In this document: positions 1-5,788 of the stretch, in pieces
Layout: the number at the start of each line of letters is the position of its first letter
Numbering within the stretch: position 1 is the stretch's first letter
NCBI GenBank assembly: GCA_002435305.1
Contig: DJMH01000107.1
Location: forward strand, 1-5,788
From: Dehalococcoidia bacterium UBA6495
GTDB lineage: Bacteria; Chloroflexota; Dehalococcoidia; Lucifugimonadales; UBA826
Direction: 5' to 3'
Length of the DNA: 5,788 bases
Notes under the pieces: model-generated
The model's database searches: none
What the model saw: the letters and a program-made list of their open reading frames with translations, nothing else
Told to the model about the DNA's origin: nothing
Program-made: the position numbers and the translations under genes

Positions 1-1664
1 TCAGCTGTTGGGCGGATGATTCCGTCAACTGCTGGATCGTATCCTTCTGTAAAACCATAGAATTTATCATGTGCAACATTGATGTCTATATGAGTATTGC
101 CGAAGGCAGTATTATTCGTAATTGTGTGCAGATCACCTTTCAGTCGTGTACCACGCTTGGCACCAGTTAATACATTATTTTGTACAGTTCCACCCATTCC
201 TGCAGCGTCGCCATCAAAGCGAATGGCATTTCTTCCTGGCATGTTATGAATCCAGTTGTTTCGCAATGTCGTTCCCATGACATTGCCGCGATTCACTTGG
301 ATTCCAGCGTCATCACCATGAAAGTGAAAGTCATAAATGCGGTTGAATTCAGCTAAGGACTGCGCGCCCTGCTGTGCTTGTCTATTCCCAAATTTCCCCA
401 TACCACCCCATCCGCCCGTATGAAATGTTGAGTGGCGGACGATATTTCCATCATTCACTCCTGCACTCCACAACATGCCTCCGCCGTGGGGCTTGTTATG
501 GAAATAGCTATCCTCCACAAGATAATTTGAACCTCCTCGCCCGTAATAAAGGAGAAGTGAATAGGAGTTTGCAAATTCGCTCCTACGGAATGTCAAACTT
601 GCATCGCCATTTCGATGTGCTAATCCACCCGGTCCACCGGTTTCGTTACCAGCGATGTTGACATAATTTTCATAGTCACCCTCTGCTTTGTTAATATCTG
701 CGCCAAGCATCTGCTTGTGGTGGCCAGAATATAAAAACTTGCTGTTCTCAAAGGTTAGGTTATGAGAACCTAATAAATGAAACGAGCCTGTTCGAACTGT
801 GATTCCATCAAATTTGATATGAGACGAATCATATACTTTTAGAATCCGATCAGAGTCTGTCTGGTGTTCTTGCTCGGTATAACCACGTGCCTTGATCAAT
901 GCTTGATTCGGATTGGCATTGTTTTCAAGCCAAACATATAATTCTTTCGTATCCTTGTCATAAAACCACTCACGTTCTGAATTAAGTAGATCAAGATCTC
1001 CTGTGATGTAGTAATTTTCTAGAATCTTCAGATCTTCAGCTCCTGATGACGTTTCAAATGTTGCCTCACCAGCGTTGTGAGATGTAATGTCAAAAACTTT
1101 CGGGCCTACACCATTAACGACGACGACACCACCTTCCACGCTGACATTCAGATCAGAAAGGCTATGCTTTTCGTCTTGATTTCTAAAGCGATTGGTCTCC
1201 GCACTTTCTTCAACAATTCGATCAGCATGAGAACGTGTTCCTAAATCCCAGTAACTCTCTGGAGTTGGATTGTTACCATCAGATTCATCGTATTCATCCC
1301 AATGTTTTTTGATGTCTGGCCAACGTGCCCCGATGAGCATCGTGTCATCAAGGAATAGCTGAGTGACATCAAAGTCAACGGTTGTTTTCCAGATGTTGCC
1401 TTCGTAAGGTATCCATTCGCTTGTAATGTCTTTTGCGCCTTCAATCACAACTTTTTCATCGTTGTAATTGCCGATCGTTATTGGCTCTTCTTCAGTGCCA
1501 TGGATGTTGTCAATATGAACTCTTTCTTTGTAAATTCCCCCTCTTAGTTTAATCTCATAACCTGGTTGAGCTATCGACGATGCATAGTTAATCGTTGCCA
1601 GCGGCAGCTCGTACGTTCCCGGATTGCTGTCGTCCCCGTCTGGAGACACATAGATGGTCGTATC
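1..1664 (-). repeat. Beta-helix module 2 of the giant protein (diverged copy of module 1, cut by window edge)
   Basis: This covers residues about 1204 to at least 1757. It aligns with module 1 from the first strand: over the 46 residues starting TIYVSPDGDDSNPG I count 25 identities to the module 1 segment starting TIYVSTDGNDSNSG, with no gap. Spacing from TIYVS to the ARWP motif is identical in both (111 residues, R-W at 1317-1318). Other shared landmarks are SYWDLGTR, EWFYDKDTKELYVW (1435-1448), HGDDAGIQV (1652-1660) and NWIHNMPGRNAIRFDG (1673-1688; 13 of 16 identical to 535-550). By the HGD motif module 2 is 27 residues shorter than module 1, so indels lie in the intervening loops. The DLNDDGVDD calcium-like loop of module 1 is replaced by EGYDPAVDG. 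Roughly 110 residues would still be needed to complete the copy beyond the window. Confidence 0.85.
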
Positions 1665-4600
1665 TGGAATAACTTTTATGGTGTAGGGAACATCTAGGGT
1701 TTGTGATTCACCCAAGGAATCTTCAACACGGAAAACAATGGACTTGTTGCCAGAATCACCGGCACGTGGTGTTCCTGTAAGCCCTCCATTGGATGTCACG
1801 CTCAACCACTCAGGCCCCTCCTCTATTGAAAAGCTGAGAGGGTCTCCATCCGCATCAAAGGCAAGCTCAGCTATTGAGGTAACATAAGGCTCATTTTCAT
1901 AGGCATCATCCAATTCCCAGGCTGTTGATTTCCAGGCAGGGGTCAGATTGTCAGTACGCTTTCGAACAACGCGGAATCCCCAATCCGAGCCTTGATCGGA
2001 CGCCGCTCTAGTTTTCCCAGGGGAGCGTGAGCTCATTGAGTTGAGGCTCACAGGCTGAAGAAAACTGCCTCCTTTTCGAAGCTTTCCAGGTGACTCGTTG
2101 GGTAAATAAGCAACGTCATCGAGCCATTCCCAGGCATTACCAGCTTGGTCATACGTGCCCGATGGGCTGGGTTGGTCGAAGCTTCCGACTGGGGCAAGCC
2201 CTGCAAAAGCAGAGCCTTCAATATTGGCCTGATCTACCTCAATGGAATCAGTCTGTGTTGGATAGGTGTGTAGCGACGGATCAGACGAAGAGTCATAAAG
2301 GCCTGCCTTCAGCCATTCCGCATGGGAGGGCAGCGCGTAGGCACCTCCGTCAAACTTATCTTGATCACGTGGAATTTCTTCTTCTTTATTATCACTTTGC
2401 GCTGGCTTGATCGCATAAACGCCGTTTTCGGTGCTGCCAGTCGATAGCCAGTTTGCATAACGTGCAGCATCATAAAAGCTGACATACGTTACTGGATGAT
2501 TTGCTAATTCAGGAACAACGGTATAGGAATAATCTCCTGATTCCCCCTGCCGGGTGATACCACCTAGGCCCTGATCAAGATCTGTCTTACCCATTTTATT
2601 GTCATAGAGTAAGTAATTATCGACAGAAGCTACCGAATTCAAGAATTGCGCATACTGCGCATTCGTAACCTCATGGGTTCCAATATAAAAGTCGTAATCG
2701 GGCAACGTTGAGTTAGATAATGGGTCAATCGGTAGCGTTTCTCCGGGAACAGCACGAACCAGAACACTCGGCATCGCAGGCAATGCTTCAACCACCTGGA
2801 ACGACCAAAGATCACCTTCAACAACGGAGCCATCTTGTTGTTCCGTATCAACTCGCCAGTAATAGGTGGTGCTCGGAATGAGACCTTCAGGGGGTGTGAA
2901 AATATTGTTGGTTTGCGAGCTAACGAGCGTAAGGTCGGTTGAATTCTCGCCAAAGTAAACATGGTTCAGCTTTACATCCTTCCCTTCCAGCCACATCAAA
3001 TCAGCGTCGGGTTTGACGGTTGTTGAACCATTTGGGGCAATCGGGGTCCTAGCTTTCTTTGTACGGTGGCCTGGAATCCAATAGGACGATGCACCTACTT
3101 CATAGGCGCCACTATCGGGTGCCTCTCCTTGATATCCATCAGTAATGCCAGAGATATGTAGGCCTGTATCAACAAGTGCTGAATTTTGTTTTGGACGAAA
3201 ATCAAAATTTTCAGGGTCCCGCAGCTCTTCTTTGATCAATGAAGTACGTTTATTGTCTTGGCCGTGATCGCTTACATAGGAATTGCCAACTGCCTGATTT
3301 GGAGATCCAACGCCAAAAGGATCAGGCATCCGATCAAATGCGTTGTTATGAATACTTGAATTGAAATGGCCTCGTCGCCGATCCTTGTCCTTCCCATGTT
3401 TTGAAGGTATGTATCGATCATCCCACTCCATTCCATCATCAACGCCATCATCATTCAGGTCCAGGTAACCATAAAATTTTCCGTGGTCAGCACTTAGATC
3501 GTATGAAAAGTTAGAAACTAAGGTGTTATTCATGATTTCATGCTGATCACCTTTGATTCTCATTCCACGGCGAGTTTCATGAGCAACGTTGTGATGAGCA
3601 GTGCCTCGGATACCCGCGGGGCTACCATCAAACCGGATTCCATTGCGCCCTGGAGCATCGTGAATCCAGTTGTAGGCGATCAAAGCGCCTTCTTGAGATG
3701 CTGCTGGTACCTGAATACCCGAGACATCTCCATCACCGTGGAATGAGTGAATGTGGTTGTATTGCCATACAGATGAATCGCCGATTTTCGCAGCACTACC
3801 AAAGCCAAAGGTGTGAAATGTATTTCTCTCAACCTTCATACCTGGTGCCGCCGAGACTCTCAGGGCTCCGCGATCGCGAACATTATGCAAATAACTATTC
3901 TTTATTTCTAATCCAGGCCCGGCGGCGCGCAGCAAATGGCTGATTCCGTTGGCAAATTCAGAGTTGGTAAAACTAATATTTGAATCAGGAACCTCATCTA
4001 AGTCTGGCCGTCCCTTCAGGCTGACTGGTTGAATGCGATTGTTATAAAGAGGAAGCTGTCCATCCTTCAACATCCGACCATCATAGGTCGGATATAGGAA
4101 ACGCATCTCGTCAAAATTTAGATTCGTTGCTTCGTTAAATTCAAATATTCCAGTATGAAGTGTGATTCCTTTGAAATCTAGAAATGATGAATTGTCGATC
4201 TCCAGTAGTACGTGATAATCAGCATCTGGATGTAGATCGGGGTCCGAGATATACGAGCTTGAACGATCCCAGGCACGTGCCTGCAAGTCACTCAAATTGG
4301 GATCCTGGTCATCAGGCATCCAGACATACAGGTCTCCGGATTCCTTGTCGTAATGCCATTCCTGAGGCTGATCCAGTAAGCCTAAATGGCCCTCTAGATG
4401 ATAATGAAGCTGTCTGCTTCCCTCAACCGGACCATTTTTGGTGGGCCAGAGATCTGCAGTTTCGACATTGCCGTCGTTCCCGCTGATCCAATTAAAATTC
4501 TTCAGGGCTGTCTGACCTGGACTGCGGAGCCATAATTCAAAGTTTGAATCAATATCAAATATAGATTCGCCAGCCTTGTGATTGATGATCTCACCAGCAT

Positions 4601-5273
4601 GGGTCTGGCCAAAGCTTTTATGAGGGACCAGCATCGCTCCTTTGACACTGAAGTCAAGATCAGATAGGAGATGTTGACCTTCATGATTTCTATACTCATC
4701 CGGCACCTCAGGATCAACAAGGGCAAGGGCACGTGTGCCTTCAATATCCCAGTAACTATTCGGTGTTGCGTTGCGGCGATCTGAATCATCAAGACGATCC
4801 CAATCTTTTGTGATGTTCGGCCAGCGTGCCGCTGTTAACATCTGTCCATCTAGATACAGCTGAGAGATGTCAAAATTGAGATTCGTTTTCCAAATATTGT
4901 CGTCATGCTTGACCCAAGGCGCATTGATTGCCTCAGCACCAGTCAGAATGACTTCTTCATTCTGATAATTTACAAAAGTGATTGGTGCGTCTTTGTGGCC
5001 ATTCAGCTCTTCGATTTTGAGGCGTTCACGGTAGGTGCCCCCGCGGATTGAAATCACATCACCGGCTTGAGCATTATTAATTGCATGTTGAATGGTTCTG
5101 AATGGAGCAATAAAGCTGCCTGAGTTGGAATCATTTCCATCAGTAGAGACGTATATTGTGCTGCTTTGTGAGTCGGTTCCGATTTGGCTAAGGACAATAC
5201 TCTTAAGTGGATCCTGGTTATTGCTATTTAGAGATTGCTCTTTTCTTACTTCGTTGTTACCGCTTTCATTCAT
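1..5273 (-). CDS. Giant multidomain beta-helix / SUMF1-like / Ig-like surface or secreted protein (3'-partial)
   Basis: The minus strand is open from the ATG at 5273-5271 to the window edge (1757 complete codons), so the C-terminus is missing. An in-frame TAA at 5292-5294 lies seven codons upstream and no other start intervenes, which fixes this ATG as the most upstream start. No Shine-Dalgarno sequence precedes it. The N-terminus (MNESGNNEVRKEQ...) is hydrophilic, with no Sec signal peptide or membrane segment. Domain order: beta-helix module 1 (~39-727), FN3-like (~744-829), SUMF1/FGE-like (~836-1105), He_PIG/cadherin-like (~1112-1202), beta-helix module 2 (~1204 onward). Established: these folds are typical of large extracellular carbohydrate-active or adhesive proteins. 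Inferred: the protein is exported by a route not needing an N-terminal signal, such as type I secretion with a C-terminal signal beyond the window, and acts on or binds polysaccharide. The two beta-helix modules are clear paralogous copies. No enzyme family can be assigned with certainty. The reading frame is very secure; the biological role is not. Confidence 0.93.
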   Translation of the reverse strand, partial: MNESGNNEVRKEQSLNSNNQDPLKSIVLSQIGTDSQSSTIYVSTDGNDSNSGSFIAPFRTIQHAINNAQAGDVISIRGGTYRERLKIEELNGHKDAPITFVNYQNEEVILTGAEAINAPWVKHDDNIWKTNLNFDISQLYLDGQMLTAARWPNITKDWDRLDDSDRRNATPNSYWDIEGTRALALVDPEVPDEYRNHEGQHLLSDLDFSVKGAMLVPHKSFGQTHAGEIINHKAGESIFDIDSNFELWLRSPGQTALKNFNWISGNDGNVETADLWPTKNGPVEGSRQLHYHLEGHLGLLDQPQEWHYDKESGDLYVWMPDDQDPNLSDLQARAWDRSSSYISDPDLHPDADYHVLLEIDNSSFLDFKGITLHTGIFEFNEATNLNFDEMRFLYPTYDGRMLKDGQLPLYNNRIQPVSLKGRPDLDEVPDSNISFTNSEFANGISHLLRAAGPGLEIKNSYLHNVRDRGALRVSAAPGMKVERNTFHTFGFGSAAKIGDSSVWQYNHIHSFHGDGDVSGIQVPAASQEGALIAYNWIHDAPGRNGIRFDGSPAGIRGTAHHNVAHETRRGMRIKGDQHEIMNNTLVSNFSYDLSADHGKFYGYLDLNDDGVDDGMEWDDRYIPSKHGKDKDRRRGHFNSSIHNNAFDRMPDPFGVGSPNQAVGNSYVSDHGQDNKRTSLIKEELRDPENFDFRPKQNSALVDTGLHISGITDGYQGEAPDSGAYEVGASSYWIPGHRTKKARTPIAPNGSTTVKPDADLMWLEGKDVKLNHVYFGENSTDLTLVSSQTNNIFTPPEGLIPSTTYYWRVDTEQQDGSVVEGDLWSFQVVEALPAMPSVLVRAVPGETLPIDPLSNSTLPDYDFYIGTHEVTNAQYAQFLNSVASVDNYLLYDNKMGKTDLDQGLGGITRQGESGDYSYTVVPELANHPVTYVSFYDAARYANWLSTGSTENGVYAIKPAQSDNKEEEIPRDQDKFDGGAYALPSHAEWLKAGLYDSSSDPSLHTYPTQTDSIEVDQANIEGSAFAGLAPVGSFDQPSPSGTYDQAGNAWEWLDDVAYLPNESPGKLRKGGSFLQPVSLNSMSSRSPGKTRAASDQGSDWGFRVVRKRTDNLTPAWKSTAWELDDAYENEPYVTSIAELAFDADGDPLSFSIEEGPEWLSVTSNGGLTGTPRAGDSGNKSIVFRVEDSLGESQTLDVPYTIKVIPDTTIYVSPDGDDSNPGTYELPLATINYASSIAQPGYEIKLRGGIYKERVHIDNIHGTEEEPITIGNYNDEKVVIEGAKDITSEWIPYEGNIWKTTVDFDVTQLFLDDTMLIGARWPDIKKHWDEYDESDGNNPTPESYWDLGTRSHADRIVEESAETNRFRNQDEKHSLSDLNVSVEGGVVVVNGVGPKVFDITSHNAGEATFETSSGAEDLKILENYYITGDLDLLNSEREWFYDKDTKELYVWLENNANPNQALIKARGYTEQEHQTDSDRILKVYDSSHIKFDGITVRTGSFHLLGSHNLTFENSKFLYSGHHKQMLGADINKAEGDYENYVNIAGNETGGPGGLAHRNGDASLTFRRSEFANSYSLLLYYGRGGSNYLVEDSYFHNKPHGGGMLWSAGVNDGNIVRHSTFHTGGWGGMGKFGNRQAQQGAQSLAEFNRIYDFHFHGDDAGIQVNRGNVMGTTLRNNWIHNMPGRNAIRFDGDAAGMGGTVQNNVLTGAKRGTRLKGDLHTITNNTAFGNTHIDINVAHDKFYGFTEGYDPAVDGIIRPTA
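1668..1940 (-). other. He_PIG / cadherin-like putative Ig domain within the giant protein
   Basis: Residues about 1112-1202 follow the He_PIG/dystroglycan-type cadherin-like pattern. The expected landmarks are a D-A-D-G-D-P-L-S-F-S block at 1140-1149, the P-E-W-L-S-V strand at 1154-1159, a G-G-L-T-G-T-P turn at 1163-1169, and V-F-R-V-E-D-S-L-G-E-S at 1180-1190 before a closing hydrophobic strand (YTIKVI). Acidic D-x-D-G-D positions may bind calcium, as in related domains of secreted proteins. It joins the SUMF1-like domain directly to beta-helix module 2, whose first strand (TIYVS) starts about three residues after it. Role inferred: rigid spacer or adhesion module. Confidence 0.85.
1959..2768 (-). 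other. SUMF1 / FGE-sulfatase-like (lectin-fold) domain, without catalytic cysteines
   Basis: Residues about 836-1105 carry the ordered signature of the formylglycine-generating-enzyme-like family: FYIGTHEVTNAQYAQFLN (862-879), HPVTYVSFYDAARYANWLS (926-944), YALPSHAEWLKAG (979-991), GTYDQAGNAWEWLDD (ending near 1052), LRKGGSF (1065-1071) and GFRVVRK (1099-1105). True FGEs use a pair of cysteines shortly before the final GFR motif. Here that segment (LNSMSSRSPGKTRAASDQGS...) has none, so it is unlikely to oxidise sulfatase cysteines. Non-catalytic members of the fold, related to C-type lectins, serve as binding modules, and I infer that role here. The usual W of the V-S-W motif is F933. The domain lies exactly between the two beta-helix halves of the protein. 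Confidence 0.88.
2787..3044 (-). other. Fibronectin-III-like linker domain within the giant protein
   Basis: Residues about 744-829 begin with a proline-rich boundary (TPIAPNGSTTV) and show the pattern of an Ig/FN3-like beta-sandwich: DLMWLEG near 758-764, KLNHVYFGENSTDLTLV near 768-784, then LIPSTTYYWRVD (798-809) and GDLWSFQVV (820-828). The block L-x-P-x-T-x-Y-Y-W-R-V-D followed some ten residues later by W-S-F is characteristic of FN3-like domains appended to large secreted bacterial proteins. It sits between the end of beta-helix module 1 and the SUMF1-like domain and probably acts as a spacer or a structural platform. The assignment rests on this motif alone, so the exact family is moderately certain. 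Confidence 0.7.
3093..5159 (-). repeat. Beta-helix module 1 of the giant protein (DUF1565 / right-handed parallel beta-helix)
   Basis: This covers about residues 39-727. It opens with TIYVSTDGNDSNSG and ISIRGGTYRERL (residues 39-85), the usual entry to pectate-lyase-like beta-helices of the DUF1565 group. Next come QLYLDGQMLTAARWPN (138-153) and EWHYDKESGDLYVW (305-318), a pair often seen in beta-helix carbohydrate-active proteins. The middle is rich in N-S-x-F/L-H-N type coils (for example IKNSYLHNV, VERNTFHTF) expected of stacked helix turns. Residues 512-521 (HGDGDVSGIQ) and 535-550 (NWIHDAPGRNGIRFDG) are strongly conserved in module 2 and may form an active or binding surface. The module ends with the common closing pattern ENFDFRPKQNSALVDTG...DSGAYEVG (689-727). 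Residues 605-613 (DLNDDGVDD) resemble an EF-hand-like calcium loop. Lyase, glycosidase or pure binding function cannot be told apart here. Confidence 0.85.
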
Positions 5274-5423
5274 GCCGGTATTTTTGGCTGTTTATTAAAA
5301 AATTATACAACCAAATTATAAACAAAAACCTAAAAAAAAGAGTAATTTAATGTATGTTTTATAAACGACCTTTATTTGAAAGGAGAGTCAACCGAGACAC
5401 CCAAAAAATTCTATTAAAGATAT
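5274..5423. other. A+T-rich intergenic spacer with a small hairpin
   Basis: This spacer lies between the repeat-protein remnant and the giant gene. Besides the TATAAT pair it holds a perfect 5-base inverted repeat, CCTTT-ATTTG-AAAGG at 5369-5383. That hairpin is too weak and lacks the adjacent T-run needed to call it a terminator of the upstream remnant. On the plus strand AAAGGAGAG at 5379-5387 resembles a ribosome-binding site, but no start codon or reading frame follows it. Confidence 0.5.
5302..5320 (-). promoter_or_regulatory. Tandem TATAAT -10 candidates for the giant gene
   Basis: Reading the minus strand, two perfect TATAAT hexamers occur at 5320-5315 and 5307-5302, 13 bases apart and ending 42 and 29 bases before the ATG. 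Initiation from the nearer one would leave a leader of roughly 20 bases. No good TTGACA-like -35 box is seen at 16-18 bases for either, and the surroundings are A+T-rich, so chance matches are possible. Their position and orientation directly in front of a long gene make at least one a reasonable promoter candidate. Confidence 0.4.
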
Positions 5424-5645
5424 TCAACTATATAAAGACTTTGCTCCATAAAACATTGCATTAAATTCTGTAACTGAGCTGACATCCCATCTACTAATAT
5501 CACCATTAAAAGAATCTGCTTCATAAAACATATACATTAAATCAGTTGCCTTAGATAAATCCCAATTATTTAAATCTTGATTAAAGAGGGTAGTTAGGTA
5601 TGGAAATATGGGTTTGGTCGATTCTATATTTCTTATTTCTCGAAG
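5424..5645 (-). pseudogene. 3' remnant of a BspA-like (DUF285, 25/26-residue repeat) surface protein gene
   Basis: On the minus strand the frame is open from a TGA at 5646-5648 to a TGA stop at 5424-5426. From 5585 down it reads two adjacent 25-residue repeats, FNQDLNNWDLSKATDLMYMF-YEADS and FNGDISRWDVSSVTEFNAMF-YGAKS, then LYS and stop. This is the unmistakable F-N-x-D-I-x-x-W-D-V-S-x-V-T-x-x-x-x-M-F pattern of BspA-like / DUF285 surface proteins, a leucine-rich-repeat-like class. Complete proteins normally have many such repeats and an intact N-terminus. Here the preceding codons (LREIRNIESTKPIFPYLTT) do not fit the repeat, there is no ATG before the repeats, and an in-frame stop lies further up. 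I therefore read it as the end of a gene whose 5' part was lost. The segment is strongly A+T-rich (34 of 120 bases G or C in 5461-5580), unlike the large gene next to it. An alternative is a very short gene starting at an internal ATG, which is unlikely. Confidence 0.75.
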
Positions 5646-5788
5646 TCACATTTCTCTAAGAATTGGTCACGTTAACAGGGGCTAACCTTTCTACCCTCGA
5701 CCCTTAATTTTTCTACTAGGTTCTTTTTTTCACTCTGCTGATCGGGTACTTTCGAGCCGCCTTTTTTAGCTAGGCATCAAGAATCAAA
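5646..5788. other. Gene-free end of window, no assignable feature
   Basis: All frames are broken by stops on both strands. An imperfect direct repeat (ATTTCTCGAAG at 5635-5645 and ATTTCTCTAAG at 5650-5660, ten of eleven bases alike) overlaps its left edge. On the minus strand a short lysine-rich stretch (AKKGGSKVPDQQSEKKN... ending at TAA 5674-5672) can be read, but it lacks a start and resembles nothing I can name. The segment may be decayed coding DNA belonging to whatever replaced the 5' part of the repeat-protein gene. Confidence 0.4.

Noticed and set aside
374..661. Plus-strand open frame of 95 codons
   Set aside because: It lies wholly opposite the giant minus-strand gene, has atypical composition and no recognisable domain, so it is an antisense shadow. 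The other short plus-strand frames (e.g. 2090-2410, 3540-3746, 3698-3943, 4184-4486, 5092-5298) are rejected for the same reason.
1959..2768. Variable protein of a diversity-generating retroelement
   Set aside because: Such proteins often carry an FGE-like lectin fold, but the variable region is usually at the protein's C-terminal end with adenine-targeted codons and a nearby template repeat and reverse transcriptase. Here the domain is internal, and no template copy or reverse transcriptase lies in the window.
2639..2962. Minus-strand open frame of 107 codons in another phase
   Set aside because: It overlaps the FN3-like and SUMF1-like coding region out of phase, while the main frame there shows clear domain motifs. 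The frames at 1241-1444, 3272-3454 and 4502-4792 are in the same shifted phase and are likewise shadows.
5369..5383. Rho-independent terminator for the repeat-protein remnant
   Set aside because: The hairpin stem is only five base pairs with three A-T pairs and is not followed by a T-run in the direction of transcription.
5379..5387. Plus-strand ribosome-binding site AAAGGAGAG
   Set aside because: No ATG, GTG or TTG start with an open frame follows at a usable distance.
5672..5788. Remnant of a transposase or other small gene on the minus strand
   Set aside because: A lysine-rich stretch is readable but has no start codon, is flanked by stops, and matches no transposase motif I can recognise. 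No terminal inverted repeats were seen.

Overview
The window is dominated by one very long minus-strand reading frame. It starts at an ATG at 5273-5271 and has no in-frame stop down to the window edge, giving at least 1757 codons with the C-terminus missing. It encodes a multidomain, probably extracellular protein. In order it carries: a short hydrophilic N-terminus without a signal peptide; a right-handed parallel beta-helix module (about residues 39-727); a fibronectin-III-like linker domain (about 744-829); an SUMF1 / formylglycine-generating-enzyme-like domain lacking cysteines at the expected catalytic positions (about 836-1105); a putative Ig / cadherin-like domain of He_PIG type (about 1112-1202); and a second copy of the beta-helix module (from about 1204), which the window edge interrupts.

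Upstream of this gene (5274-5423) lies an A+T-rich spacer. It holds two exact TATAAT hexamers in the right orientation 29 and 42 bases before the ATG, and no clear Shine-Dalgarno sequence. Beyond it, on the same strand, 5424-5645 carries the last two repeats and stop codon of a BspA-like surface protein (25/26-residue repeat, DUF285 type). Its 5' part is missing, so it looks like a gene remnant. The last ~140 bases (5646-5788) hold no gene I can support.

The organism is a bacterium. The mix of a giant signal-less beta-helix protein, an A+T-rich DUF285 repeat fragment and weak ribosome-binding signals would fit a marine picocyanobacterium (Synechococcus/Prochlorococcus type). This is an inference from gene content, not proof. 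The large gene is of moderate G+C (29 of 60 in the first line of the window) while the repeat remnant is far lower (34 of 120 in 5461-5580), which suggests an accessory region of mixed origin.

Functionally, the two beta-helix modules flanking lectin-fold and Ig-fold modules suggest a secreted or cell-surface protein that binds or cleaves polysaccharide. No specific substrate or reaction can be assigned from the sequence alone. The upstream remnant also belongs to a surface-protein family, so the locus may be a site where cell-surface protein genes turn over.
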